Positions 34,708 through 43,300 of a stretch of 64,000 nucleotides of DNA are shown here, one piece after another. The DNA is from Archaeoglobus sp. JdFR-27 (lineage in GTDB: Archaea > Halobacteriota > Archaeoglobi > Archaeoglobales > Archaeoglobaceae): positions 18,470 to 82,469 of the forward strand of contig MTMO01000037.1 in assembly GCA_002011235.1 (NCBI GenBank), in the 5' to 3' direction. Both the position numbers and the translations under genes were made by a program. The stretch's first letter is position 1; every line of letters starts with the position of its first letter. The notes below the pieces were generated by a model. The model had not been told where the DNA came from, did not search any database, and worked only from the letters and a program-made list of their open reading frames with translations.

Positions 34708-35478
34708 CTAAAATATTTCATCTAATAGCTCTTCAAAACTCTCTATAACGCAAACATTTGGCAAATTTAAAACAAGGCTTTCATCTCTTTCTCTTTTTAT
34801 CAAGAAAGGTTTATCTACAACTTCTAACATTGGCAGATCATTGAGGTTGTCTCCAATCCCAATGCTCTTTATCTTACCGAATTCCTTTTTAAATAGTTCT
34901 ACAAGCTTCTTAACAGCATTCCCTTTGTCTGTTTTACCTATAACATTGTAAAATCTCCCACCATATGTCCAGTTAAGCCCAACATCTCTAATCATTTTAA
35001 GGACAATATATTTATTATGGTCATTCAAAATGAGGGTCTCGGAGTACTCTCGTTGCTTTGCAAGGGAAGCAAGCTCTAAGCTTAAACCAGTAACTTCTGA
35101 CACCTCTTCGACGCTCATATTTCCAAAAAATCTCACATCAACTATCTTATTTATTCTATCGAGCACAGTCCTTATCTTGTCATATTTGACCCCTAACTCT
35201 ATAACAAAATAAGTCTCCATCGATGAATCAAACTCAAATGAGAATGAAAAGTACTTTTTGGGTATGTAGATTGCACTTCCATTTTCAACGATAAATGGAT
35301 CTTTTATTTCCATAAGTTGTCTGTATACTTCCTGCTCAGCTTTCGTTTTTGAAGAGCAGAACACAATAGGGACTTTTTTTTCTTTAAGCTGTTTTATAGC
35401 ATTTAGCGATTCATCATAAGAGTAATTACTGGGATCTAGCAAAGTAGCATCCAGATCTGTAAAAAGAATTTTTTTAAT
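34708..35478 (-). CDS. mpgP: Mannosyl-3-phosphoglycerate phosphatase with probable ATT start
   Basis: A HAD-family phosphatase of about 256 residues that should remove the phosphate from mannosyl-3-phosphoglycerate to give mannosylglycerate. Motif I must be FTDLDATLL; it is encoded upstream of the first ATG at 35442, and no ATG, GTG or TTG lies in frame before it. The frame is closed by a TGA overlapping the end of mpgS. An ATT at 35476-35478, four bases after GGGGTGAT, is the only well-placed start. Motif III is seen as GKTDKGNAVKKL and motif IV as IGIGDNLNDLPML. The product reads IKKILFTDLDATLLDPSNYS from there. Confidence 0.85.
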   Translation of the reverse strand: MKKILFTDLDATLLDPSNYSYDESLNAIKQLKEKKVPIVFCSSKTKAEQEVYRQLMEIKDPFIVENGSAIYIPKKYFSFSFEFDSSMETYFVIELGVKYDKIRTVLDRINKIVDVRFFGNMSVEEVSEVTGLSLELASLAKQREYSETLILNDHNKYIVLKMIRDVGLNWTYGGRFYNVIGKTDKGNAVKKLVELFKKEFGKIKSIGIGDNLNDLPMLEVVDKPFLIKRERDESLVLNLPNVCVIESFEELLDEIF

Positions 35479-35492
35479 CCTATCACCCCTAA

Positions 35493-36662
35493 TTACTCAA
35501 ACTTTACAAAAGTTTCTGAATATTCTTCTAGCACTTTCATGAATTTTTTGATATCAACATCATTAACTGGTGGTATAATCAAATTCTTTTTTGGTACATG
35601 GTTTTGCTCTAATACGTTGTTCACTCTCAACTCTTCAAGAATCTTAGATTTAAGATAATCATTACAAAGCTCGCTATGGTAGATCGTAGAGAGCGAGTCT
35701 AGCAACATGTCCTTAATATGTTTCTCACCCTTTTCTTCGTGTAAGTGAGGGTTTAGAGTCTCTATTTGGAATATTTCAATTCCAGCATTAGCAGCATCTG
35801 TGTACTTGGTATCTCTTTTTCCAAACTCTTCCAGCAGATAGATGAGCTGATGTGGCTCAATAGAATAACCCGTTGAATATTTCATTATATTGGCAAGCTC
35901 CATCGTCATAGCATGTTCTCCAGCGTTTCCCGTCTTTATAGTATCTGTTTCAAATCCTGTATGGTTTGCTAATAGGATATTGAGATACTTGTTAGTGATT
36001 TCTGAAACTCTGCCCCACTTTCTGAAGTAAAGTCTACTCCTCACAATTTTTGGTTTATGTTTCCAGTGTAGCCTAATCATTGAATAAGGTGACTCGGACA
36101 TACAAAATCCTGCGGCAAAATCTTTCACGTACTCGTTGACGGCACCGGGAATGTAGTTGTCAGCGTCTATAAAACCTACAAATTTTTTTCCTAAATATTT
36201 TGCAAGCAATATGCCTATAATCATCCCTTCCGCCTTACCATGTCTAACAAACCCATTTTCATCAAGAACGTATGTATACTCCACTTCTTTAAAGGCTAAA
36301 GCCAGCCCTGGGTCTTTCTGATGTATAAGATAGGCAGGATGTTTTGTGAGGTTATGAAAACGAGTTATGGTGTCTTCCTCCATTTTAAATACATCACGTT
36401 TCATTCTTGAGCTATTAGAAACAACTATTATCAAACAATTATCTGGTATCGCTCTCAAAACACCATCTAGTAAATTTATTTTTTCATTTTTTATGGGTAT
36501 TATAACAGCAAGCTTATCTAAAATACCCTCAATTTGTTCTCTGTCAATGCTGTGTAGCAAGAGAGATTCAAACTCCTTTGATTCAAGTTTTAACACTTTT
36601 TGGACATCATAAATCCTTATCGATCCAAACATCTCCGCGTGTCTGGGAGCTTCAATGAGCAT
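35493..36662 (-). CDS. mpgS: Mannosyl-3-phosphoglycerate synthase
   Basis: A retaining GT-A type glycosyltransferase (CAZy GT55) of about 389 residues that joins GDP-mannose and 3-phosphoglycerate. MLIEAPRHAEMFGSIRIYDVQKV at the start, GFIDADNYIPGAVNEYVKDFAAGF (with the D-x-D metal site) near residue 165, RLHWKHKPKI, and GNAGEHAMTMELA near 253 match the archaeal enzyme. GGAGGGT stands before the ATG at 36662, so the GTG at 36692 is not used. First gene of the mpgS-mpgP-manC unit, a pathway for the thermophile solute mannosylglycerate. Confidence 0.95.
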   Translation of the reverse strand: MLIEAPRHAEMFGSIRIYDVQKVLKLESKEFESLLLHSIDREQIEGILDKLAVIIPIKNEKINLLDGVLRAIPDNCLIIVVSNSSRMKRDVFKMEEDTITRFHNLTKHPAYLIHQKDPGLALAFKEVEYTYVLDENGFVRHGKAEGMIIGILLAKYLGKKFVGFIDADNYIPGAVNEYVKDFAAGFCMSESPYSMIRLHWKHKPKIVRSRLYFRKWGRVSEITNKYLNILLANHTGFETDTIKTGNAGEHAMTMELANIMKYSTGYSIEPHQLIYLLEEFGKRDTKYTDAANAGIEIFQIETLNPHLHEEKGEKHIKDMLLDSLSTIYHSELCNDYLKSKILEELRVNNVLEQNHVPKKNLIIPPVNDVDIKKFMKVLEEYSETFVKFE

Positions 36663-36697
36663 TTTTAAACCCTCCACGATACAATTTTTCACTTTGG

Positions 36698-36743
36698 AGT
36701 CATCTTATAAAAATCTTATGGACAAAATATTTATAGGATGACT
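36698..36743. promoter_or_regulatory. Inverted repeat containing two divergent TATA elements
   Basis: AGTCATCTTATAAA (36698-36711) and TTTATAGGATGACT (36730-36743) are inverted copies matching at 13 of 14 positions, 18 bases apart. Each arm holds a TATA-like core. The left arm reads TTTATAAG toward mpgS, giving a start about 20 bases before the ATG; the right reads toward asnB. A shared regulator or a duplicated promoter is inferred. Confidence 0.55.
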
Positions 36744-36769
36744 TATTTGGCTTAAATTGAGGTGGAAAG

Positions 36770-36859
36770 GTGAAATTTAGCCAAACAGAGATATCTGGAG
36801 AAAATAAAAAGACTAGAATATATTTCACTTTAAGCAGTAATCAAGATGTTTGTCGTTAG
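36770..36859 (+). CDS. Possible 29-codon leader ORF before asnB
   Basis: GTG at 36770 is preceded by GAGGTGGAAAG and opens a frame of 29 residues (MKFSQTEISGENKKTRIYF and on) ending at the TAG at 36857-36859, 25 bases before the asnB ATG. The ribosome site is good but the peptide is not recognised; it may be a regulatory leader or chance. Confidence 0.3.
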   Translation: MKFSQTEISGENKKTRIYFTLSSNQDVCR

Positions 36860-36884
36860 TATTGCTTTAATTGTGGTGGTTTAG

Positions 36885-38567
36885 ATGTGTGGTATTGCTG
36901 GTATTGTCAGTAAAGATGACAGCAATGTTTCAGGGCAAATCATGAAAATGCTTAGTATAATGAGGCATCGAGGGCCAGATGGTTGTGGTTTGGTGATTGA
37001 AAAAGCCATTCAGAGGGGATTATCACTTGACGAACTGAATGTAGAAAGTACTGGGGGCAGTGTTGCAATGGGCCATACAAGGCTGGCTATTGTTGGAGGA
37101 CTGTATGGTCAGCAACCGCTTGAAGATTGTCAACAAAAGCTCATCCTTCTCCACAACGGTGAGATTTATAATTACAGAGAACTTAGGAAAGAGTTAGAAC
37201 CAAACCACAGGTTCATTACCAAAACGGATAGTGAAACCATTGTTCATCTCATTGAACAATTTTACAATGGTGATTTATTACAATCTGTTACTAAAACTCT
37301 TAGATATTTAGATGGTGTATATGCACTGGCAGTAAGTGATGGAAGAGATATAGTAATTGCCAGAGACATGATAGGCGTAAAACAACTTTACATTGGTGAA
37401 AATGAAAGATACTTAGCCTTTGCATCCGAGCGAAAAGCACTTTGGGAAGTTGGAATATGTAATGAAATGCGATTATTGCCAGGCCACTTAGCAAAACTAT
37501 CTGAAGATGGTATAATTCTGAAAAAGGTTCTTGAACCACCTGTTAATTTAAAAACATCGATTTATGATTTTTATGAGGCTATAGAGCGTTATCGTGAAGT
37601 TCTTATCGAAGCTATAAGAAAAAGGGTTGATGGGCTTAATAAAGTGGGTGTTATCTTTTCAGGAGGAATAGATAGCGTACTCATTGCGAAAATTGCTAGT
37701 GAATTTACTGATATAACGTGCTACACGGCAGGTTTAGTTGATTCGGAAGATGTCAGATATGCTAAATTAGCAGCCTCAAAGATTGGTCTTAAAATCAGAG
37801 TTAAAGAGCTTGACCTTGAGGATGTGGAAAGGTATATACTAAAAGTTATGGAAGCTATTGAAGATCGTCTATTTGGTCAGGTTGAGGTGGCTATCCCAGT
37901 TTATGCTGCCGTAGAGATGGCACATGAAGATGGCTTGAAAGTTATGCTTACCGGGCAAGGAGCAGATGAACTTTTTGGAGGTTATCCGTGGTATAGGGCA
38001 ATTGTGGAGAGGGAAGGTTATCAGGCTTTAGAGCGATACATGAGGGATGACATACTAAATCTCTATCGTGAAACCTTAGAGCGGGAGGATAAAATAACGA
38101 TGGCACACAGCATTGAACTCCGAGTTCCGTATCTCGATCCTAAGGTTATAGAGGTTGCTATGCAGATAGATAGCAAGCTGAAGATAAGATCCTCCAAAGA
38201 TAAACTTGGAAAGTTTATCCATAGGGAGCTTGCTAAGCGAATAGGGGTGCCAGCTGATTTGGCTGACAGACCAAAAGAGGCCGCTCAACATGGATCAGGT
38301 GTGCATGAGGTAATCTTGGAGATAGCACGAAGAAACGGATTTGATGAAGACATCGTAAAAAATATCGGTTATGATTCAGACAAAAGCATCAGAGAGAGGC
38401 TTGGCAGCTCGATAAGATATGGATATAAATATGGGAAAAAAGAACTCTGGACTGTTCCCGATTACGTACAGTTATATCTTGATGAAATTGCATTAAAACA
38501 GAAACTTGTTTGTGAATCAGAACTAGAGTACATCAAAAATATTGGGCAACATCTGATATTCATTTGA
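36885..38567 (+). CDS. asnB: Asparagine synthase (glutamine-hydrolysing)
   Basis: A 560-residue enzyme that makes asparagine from aspartate, ATP and glutamine. The N-terminal glutaminase domain begins MCGIAGIVSKDD with the Cys2 nucleophile, then MRHRGPDGCG and LLHNGEIYNYRELR. The synthetase domain has the PP-loop VIFSGGIDSVLIA near residue 259 and LTGQGADELFGGYPWYR near 353. Length and order match AsnB. It is divergent from the mannosylglycerate operon. Codon use looks ordinary. Confidence 0.93.
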   Translation: MCGIAGIVSKDDSNVSGQIMKMLSIMRHRGPDGCGLVIEKAIQRGLSLDELNVESTGGSVAMGHTRLAIVGGLYGQQPLEDCQQKLILLHNGEIYNYRELRKELEPNHRFITKTDSETIVHLIEQFYNGDLLQSVTKTLRYLDGVYALAVSDGRDIVIARDMIGVKQLYIGENERYLAFASERKALWEVGICNEMRLLPGHLAKLSEDGIILKKVLEPPVNLKTSIYDFYEAIERYREVLIEAIRKRVDGLNKVGVIFSGGIDSVLIAKIASEFTDITCYTAGLVDSEDVRYAKLAASKIGLKIRVKELDLEDVERYILKVMEAIEDRLFGQVEVAIPVYAAVEMAHEDGLKVMLTGQGADELFGGYPWYRAIVEREGYQALERYMRDDILNLYRETLEREDKITMAHSIELRVPYLDPKVIEVAMQIDSKLKIRSSKDKLGKFIHRELAKRIGVPADLADRPKEAAQHGSGVHEVILEIARRNGFDEDIVKNIGYDSDKSIRERLGSSIRYGYKYGKKELWTVPDYVQLYLDEIALKQKLVCESELEYIKNIGQHLIFI

Positions 38568-38874
38568 AATTTATATCTTTACTAGGAAATAATTAAAAGG
38601 GGAAAATAATCTTTAAAAATTTCTTGCCTTGTTTACTTGGAGAACTCAACAATTTTTCACTCATATCTAATTGCCTATAGCGAGCATAGTTTTGTTAGGA
38701 AGCCACTTCTGGAAAGATAAATAAAATAATAGCGAGAGAGTAGGTGCCTACAGTAGACAACAGGTTTATTATACACCCTAAAAAACGGAAAGACAAATCA
38801 ACATCTTTTAGAATCTATTTCATCACTTTATTTTTTGAAAATGCAGTTCTGGGAGTTAATAATTCGAGCAATAG
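38568..38874. other. Gene-free spacer between asnB and tRNA-His
   Basis: About 307 A+T-rich bases. A plus-strand frame through it begins inside the spacer and runs across the tRNA, so it is not taken as coding. No promoter or RNA structure is evident beyond the tRNA. Confidence 0.45.
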
Positions 38875-38947
38875 GGCCCGGACCGGGACTCGAACCCGGC
38901 TCCTGGGATCCACAGTCCCAGAGGATGACCGCTACCCTACCCGGGCC
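38875..38947 (-). tRNA. tRNA-His (anticodon GTG)
   Basis: On the minus strand the cloverleaf is complete: acceptor stem GCCCGGG with TCCGGGC, D-arm GGGT/ATCC, anticodon stem TGGGA/TCCCA around loop CTGTGGA (anticodon GTG), T-arm CCGGG-TTCGAGT-CCCGG. The extra G at position -1 is encoded (38947) and faces C73 (38875), as expected for tRNA-His. No intron and no encoded CCA. Confidence 0.96.
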
Positions 38948-39326
38948 ATAAAGCAATACTCAATCATCCCATTTTTCCATCGATTTAAATATATTTTTCT
39001 GAGACTACATGTTTGTCGAATACTGAATTAATTTCTTGCTTACACAACAGGTATTAAACCAATTCAGAAATTATCTAAAAAAGTTCGTAGATCGATTGTA
39101 ACAGGATGATTGGTTAAATTGATAAATTGATAACTTTATTACTTTGTTGCTTTGTTACTTTGATACACTACTTTACCACATCCATGCCAGAGTGTGACTA
39201 CAAAAATGACTAAATGATCTACACTAATAGTTGTTTAATTATTTAATTAAAAAATGAGACATATAAAGTAAATTAAAATAAAATAATGACAAGTGAATAT
39301 CTACTTTAATGCTGTATCTTTGATCA
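38948..39326. other. A+T-rich spacer with short repeats
   Basis: About 380 bases upstream of tRNA-His and downstream of the molybdopterin gene. AAATTGAT is duplicated in tandem at 39116-39131, followed by imperfect ACTTTGTT-type repeats at about 39140-39162. No coding frame or RNA gene seen. Confidence 0.5.
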
Positions 39327-41453
39327 CTATATCTTTGAAGACCTCTGATCCCCACCCTCAACTTTGTAAATCCTGCATAGCATGGCGTTGAAGATTGCTG
39401 CTCCAAAACAGGGATCATACGGCTGATCGCTGCTTGTCACGACGTTTATATTAGATTCAAAACATCCATGTAAGCCGGATTTTTCAGGATCTACGGGTTC
39501 TTCAGGAAACCACCATGCATGCTGGGCGCTTATGACTTTGGGGTGTATGTCGTTAAACCTGACCTTCTGTTTAACTCTACCCCTTGGAGTTTCGATCCAG
39601 ACCCAGTCTCCCTCCTTTATTCCCAAGGATTTAGCAGTTTCGGGATTTATGTCCACAAGAGGGTCTGGCTGGGATTTCCTCAAGGATTTTAACTGTCGAT
39701 ACTCTGAATGAAAGAAATAAGGACTCCTAGCTCCCGTGGTTAGAACGAGCGGGTATTCAGACACGAGATCTGGGCGGCTATAAGGTGTTTCCGGTGGCTC
39801 AACATAGTTTGGCAAAGGATCAAAACCCATAGATTCCAAAACTGAAGAGTAAAGTTCAACCTTTCCTGAAGGAGTCTTAAATCCCTCTTTCTCGTACTTC
39901 TTATAATTAAAAGGAGCATTTAAGATACTCTTTTCGGCGAATTCTTTCCAAGTCATCCCCGAAGGATAGAGTACGTAGTCTAGATACTGCTCCACGTTAT
40001 CCCAGAATAACTCACGCAGTCCCAGATATTTTGCCAGCTCGATCACGATCTTGTGATCTGACCGGCATTCCTCTACCTCTATAGCCTTCCTTCTGGCCAT
40101 CACGTAGCCTGCTCTAAAGAAGTAAAATGCCACATCATCGATCTCCAGCCATGTCGCAGCTGGCAGAACGTAGTCAGCAAGCTCAGCTGTTGGAGTCATG
40201 AAGAGATCGACAACCACAAGGAAATCGAGCTTGAGCAGAGCTTCTTTGACTAACTTCGAATTCGGCCAGGTTAGCAACGGATTCGTTCCGAAGGCCAGCA
40301 TAGCCTTAACCGGATAGGGCTTGCCTTCAAGAATTGCCTTAACCACGTACATCGGCGGTATGGTTGAGCCCAAGGCTGAGAGCTTATGCTCGCCTCCAAG
40401 TACCTTGCGTTTCTGCTCTTCCGATAAATTCTTTTTCAGCATAAAATCAGTCATTCGAACCACCGGAGGGGGAGAAAAAAGCATGTTTCCTCCCTTTACA
40501 TCCAGATTACCTGTGATGGCCATCAGTGCTAACAAAGCCCTTATGGCATTCGTACAGTTCACATTCTGCTCGATCTTGACGCCCCAGTGGATCGCTGCCG
40601 GCTTCGTTGTTGCATACGTTTCAGCTGCTTTCTCTATAGTTTCAGCGGGTACCCAAGTGATCCTCTCTACCTTCTCTGGTTCGAAGGATGCAACACGCTC
40701 ACAAAGCTTGTCAAAGCCAACTGTCCACTTTTCAACGAACTCGCGATCGTAAAGCTCCTTCTCTATTATTACATTGAGCATGCCCAAAGCCAAAGCTGCA
40801 TCGGTGCCCGGTCTGAGCTTTAGCCAGAAGTTAGCCTTTGAAGTTAACCGGGTTTCACGGGGATCGACAACCATAAGCTTCGGGTTTCTTTTAAGGGCCC
40901 TTGAAAGCTGGGAAGCGCAATACTCATCAGGGCTAGTATCGAGGGGGTTACAACCCCATACCATGATGCACTCAGGATTTCCATCGTAGTCTGCTATCGG
41001 CAGATTTCCGCAGGTGATTACGGAGGTTGCCACTCGGGGATAGTAGCACACATAGCCAGGTGAGGTCACATTTGGAGAGCCAAAGGCATGAGCCAGCCTG
41101 ATGACCATATGCAAGTACTCACGATTGGTACCATGGGCGAAAACAACGCTCTCAGCCCCATATCGCTCCTTTATTTCCAGTAACCTCTTAGAGATATCTT
41201 CCAAAACCTCATCCCAAGAAACTCTAATCCACTTGCCTTCTCCCCTCTTTCCCACCCTTTTTAGCGGATATCTAAGTCTGTCCGGATGGTAAGCGAGTTC
41301 TATACTCGCCAAACCCTTAGGACAGAGGTAACCTTTGCTTAACGGATGAGAACTATCTCCTTCTATTTTAACGGCCTTACCATTCTCTACATATACAATA
41401 GCCCCACATCCACCATGGCACATTCTGCAGACCGACTTTACATAATCTGCCAT
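39327..41453 (-). CDS. Molybdopterin-dependent oxidoreductase, catalytic subunit
   Basis: A 708-residue member of the DMSO reductase family. The N-terminal C-x2-C-x3-C motif CRMCHGGC (near residue 9) plus the Cys of GYLCPKGLASIELAYHPDRL (near 44) bind a 4Fe-4S cluster. Then come the bis-molybdopterin guanine dinucleotide segments WGCNPLDTSPD and MVVDPRETRL. GYVCYYPR near residue 133 is a likely metal-ligand site with cysteine. No Tat signal is present, so it is cytoplasmic. No ferredoxin or membrane partner lies beside it, so its substrate (formate, polysulfide, thiosulfate or another) cannot be stated. Confidence 0.88.
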   Translation of the reverse strand: MADYVKSVCRMCHGGCGAIVYVENGKAVKIEGDSSHPLSKGYLCPKGLASIELAYHPDRLRYPLKRVGKRGEGKWIRVSWDEVLEDISKRLLEIKERYGAESVVFAHGTNREYLHMVIRLAHAFGSPNVTSPGYVCYYPRVATSVITCGNLPIADYDGNPECIMVWGCNPLDTSPDEYCASQLSRALKRNPKLMVVDPRETRLTSKANFWLKLRPGTDAALALGMLNVIIEKELYDREFVEKWTVGFDKLCERVASFEPEKVERITWVPAETIEKAAETYATTKPAAIHWGVKIEQNVNCTNAIRALLALMAITGNLDVKGGNMLFSPPPVVRMTDFMLKKNLSEEQKRKVLGGEHKLSALGSTIPPMYVVKAILEGKPYPVKAMLAFGTNPLLTWPNSKLVKEALLKLDFLVVVDLFMTPTAELADYVLPAATWLEIDDVAFYFFRAGYVMARRKAIEVEECRSDHKIVIELAKYLGLRELFWDNVEQYLDYVLYPSGMTWKEFAEKSILNAPFNYKKYEKEGFKTPSGKVELYSSVLESMGFDPLPNYVEPPETPYSRPDLVSEYPLVLTTGARSPYFFHSEYRQLKSLRKSQPDPLVDINPETAKSLGIKEGDWVWIETPRGRVKQKVRFNDIHPKVISAQHAWWFPEEPVDPEKSGLHGCFESNINVVTSSDQPYDPCFGAAIFNAMLCRIYKVEGGDQRSSKI

Positions 41454-41463
41454 TATACCTTCC

Positions 41464-41481
41464 TTCTAAACTTTCTAAACT
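41464..41481. repeat. 9-bp perfect tandem duplication upstream of the molybdopterin gene
   Basis: TTCTAAACT occurs twice head to tail about 10 bases before the minus-strand ATG at 41453, where the ribosome site is GGAAGG-like. Confidence 0.85.
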
Positions 41482-41646
41482 TTCCTATTAATTTCCTTCA
41501 ATTATTTAATATGTCAAAAAATTCAAAATTCAAAACCTTATAAGCTTTATGAGACTACCGATCAAGATCCCAGGGAGAAATTGAATTCAACCATTTTATC
41601 GAAATCAATTGCCAACATTTTTTATACCTCTGCACAACCTTTTTCT

Positions 41647-43005
41647 ATGCCTGAAATGTATCCAGTACATCCAATCGATTATCGCTATGGTACGCCTGAG
41701 ATGAAAAGAATCTGGAGTGAAGAGAGCAAGATAAAAAGAATGATATGGGTCGAGGTTGCTCTTTTAAAAGCTCTTTCAAAAGCAGGATACTTTGAGATGG
41801 ATTTTAAAGAGGTAAAGCAGAAAATTCTCAAAATAAAGCCCGAAGATGTCAAAGCCATTGAAGATGAGATAAAACATGACATAATGGCTCTCGTTAAAGC
41901 AATCTCAAACCAACTAAGCGAAGCAGAAGCGAGATGGGTTCATTTTGGAGCTACATCTAACGACATAATCGACACCGCTACAGCCACCCAGTTGAGAGAC
42001 AGCACGAAGATCCTCGAGATCAAAATTAAAAAGCTGTCAGAATTGCTCGTCGAAAAAGCAGAAGAGTATAAAAACGTTGTATGCTTGGGAAGAACTCATG
42101 GCCAGGCAGCTTTACCAACAACCTATGGCTTCAGATTTGCTTTGTGGGCCTCTGAAATCACTAGGCATTACATCAGGCTTCAGCAGCTAAAGGAGAGGTT
42201 GCTTGTTGGGCAGATGAGTGGGGCCGTTGGTACACAAGCAGCTTTTGGTGAGAAAGGTTTAGAGATTGAGGCTGAAGTGATGCGGCTTTTGAACCTGAAA
42301 CCTGCAATAATCTCCTCCCAGATAATACCCAGAGACATCTACTGCGAATACATTGAGTTCCTCACAAACCTTTCCACAACCCTTGAGAAGATTGCAACCA
42401 ACCTCAGAGTTCTCCAGAGAGCAGAGGTTGCTGAACTTTCAGAAAAATTCGAGAAAAAGCAGGTTGGCAGCTCTACTATGCCCCATAAAAGAAATCCAAT
42501 CGATAGCGAGAATATCTGTGGGCTCGCCAGAGTTGTAAGAGGATTTGCTGAGCCCCAACATCAGAGTTCAATTTTATGGGAGGAACGAGACCTAACAAAC
42601 TCCTCAGCTGAAAGGATAACCCTCGTTGAGTCGACTGTTCTTGCGGACCACATCCTTACCAAAACGATAAAAGTTATATCAAATCTCAGCCTTGATGAGG
42701 AAGCGATAAAAAGAAACTTGGAGGCTCAGAAGGGTCTAAATCTAAGTGAGGCTGTTATGGTAGCAATTACGGAGAGGGGAGCAGGGAGACAGGAGGCTCA
42801 TGAGCTTTTAAGGGAGGCTGCGATGAAATCATATCAGAGTGGTGAAAGCTTTCTGGAAATACTCAAAAATGATGAGAGAATCCGAAAGTTTCTCTCTGAA
42901 GAAGAGCTAGAAGAGATACTCAAGCCGGAAAACTATCTCGGAACCACTGATAAGAAGATTGACTCAGTTGTCAAATGGATGAAATCCGTCTTTAAAATCA
43001 CATGA
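41647..43005 (+). CDS. purB: Adenylosuccinate lyase
   Basis: About 452 residues from the ATG at 41647. It cleaves adenylosuccinate and SAICAR in purine synthesis. The family signature GSSTMPHKRNPIDSEN lies near residue 276, WVHFGATSNDIIDTA near 98 and GRTHGQAALPTTYG near 147. TTTTTATA about 26 bases before this ATG suggests a leaderless mRNA starting there, so the longer frame from 41581 is rejected. A second ATG at 41656 is also possible. Size is normal. Confidence 0.94.
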   Translation: MPEMYPVHPIDYRYGTPEMKRIWSEESKIKRMIWVEVALLKALSKAGYFEMDFKEVKQKILKIKPEDVKAIEDEIKHDIMALVKAISNQLSEAEARWVHFGATSNDIIDTATATQLRDSTKILEIKIKKLSELLVEKAEEYKNVVCLGRTHGQAALPTTYGFRFALWASEITRHYIRLQQLKERLLVGQMSGAVGTQAAFGEKGLEIEAEVMRLLNLKPAIISSQIIPRDIYCEYIEFLTNLSTTLEKIATNLRVLQRAEVAELSEKFEKKQVGSSTMPHKRNPIDSENICGLARVVRGFAEPQHQSSILWEERDLTNSSAERITLVESTVLADHILTKTIKVISNLSLDEEAIKRNLEAQKGLNLSEAVMVAITERGAGRQEAHELLREAAMKSYQSGESFLEILKNDERIRKFLSEEELEEILKPENYLGTTDKKIDSVVKWMKSVFKIT

Positions 43006-43055
43006 TGATAATTATCAAAAGGTTTAAGTACTATCAGCTATCATTATTATGATAG
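43006..43055 (+). promoter_or_regulatory. Two palindromes around the promoter of the DUF5371 gene
   Basis: TGATAATTATCA (43006-43017) is a perfect 12-bp palindrome touching the purB stop. CTATCAT-TATT-ATGATAG (43038-43055) is a perfect 7-bp inverted repeat just before the ribosome site. TTTAAGTA between them (about 43023-43030) is the likely TATA element. The layout fits an operator pair. Confidence 0.55.
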
Positions 43056-43064
43056 GTGAGATAA

Positions 43065-43256
43065 ATGGTAAAGATAGTGCATGCTCAGACTGTATTGCCA
43101 GAAAGTGTCCTGGAAGAGTTGAAAAAGAAAACGGGGGAAGGAGCTACTAAAGATGCTATAGCTAAGGCTGTAGACCACTATTTAATGTGCCCCTATACCC
43201 ATGAAGAACCTCTCGAGAAAAGATTGGAAGAAGTCTTGAAAAAGAAGAAAAAGTAG
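43065..43256 (+). CDS. DUF5371-like small protein (ribbon-helix-helix-like)
   Basis: A 63-residue protein, MVKIVHAQTVLPESVLEELKKK, then EGATKDAIAKAVDHYLMC and a basic tail of lysines. The strand-helix-helix pattern and length resemble ribbon-helix-helix DNA-binding proteins, and I recall close relatives in methanogens and Archaeoglobus grouped as DUF5371. A role as a repressor of its own promoter would fit the palindromes just upstream, but this is inference. It is convergent with the FAD oxidoreductase gene. Confidence 0.7.
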   Translation: MVKIVHAQTVLPESVLEELKKKTGEGATKDAIAKAVDHYLMCPYTHEEPLEKRLEEVLKKKKK

Positions 43257-43276
43257 GTTTTAAATTTTAAAACCTA
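43254..43276. terminator. Palindrome between convergent genes, likely bidirectional terminator
   Basis: TAGGTTTTAAA and TTTAAAACCTA form an 11-bp perfect inverted repeat around one T, overlapping the DUF5371 stop and 25 bases before the stop of the minus-strand oxidoreductase. T-rich sequence lies on both sides. Confidence 0.5.
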
Positions 43277-43300
43277 TTTCCCTTTCTCCAAACCTTTCCC

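Noticed and set aside
38744..39031. 95-codon ORF across the tRNA-His locus
   Set aside because: It passes through the tRNA on the opposite strand and has no ribosome site or family resemblance.
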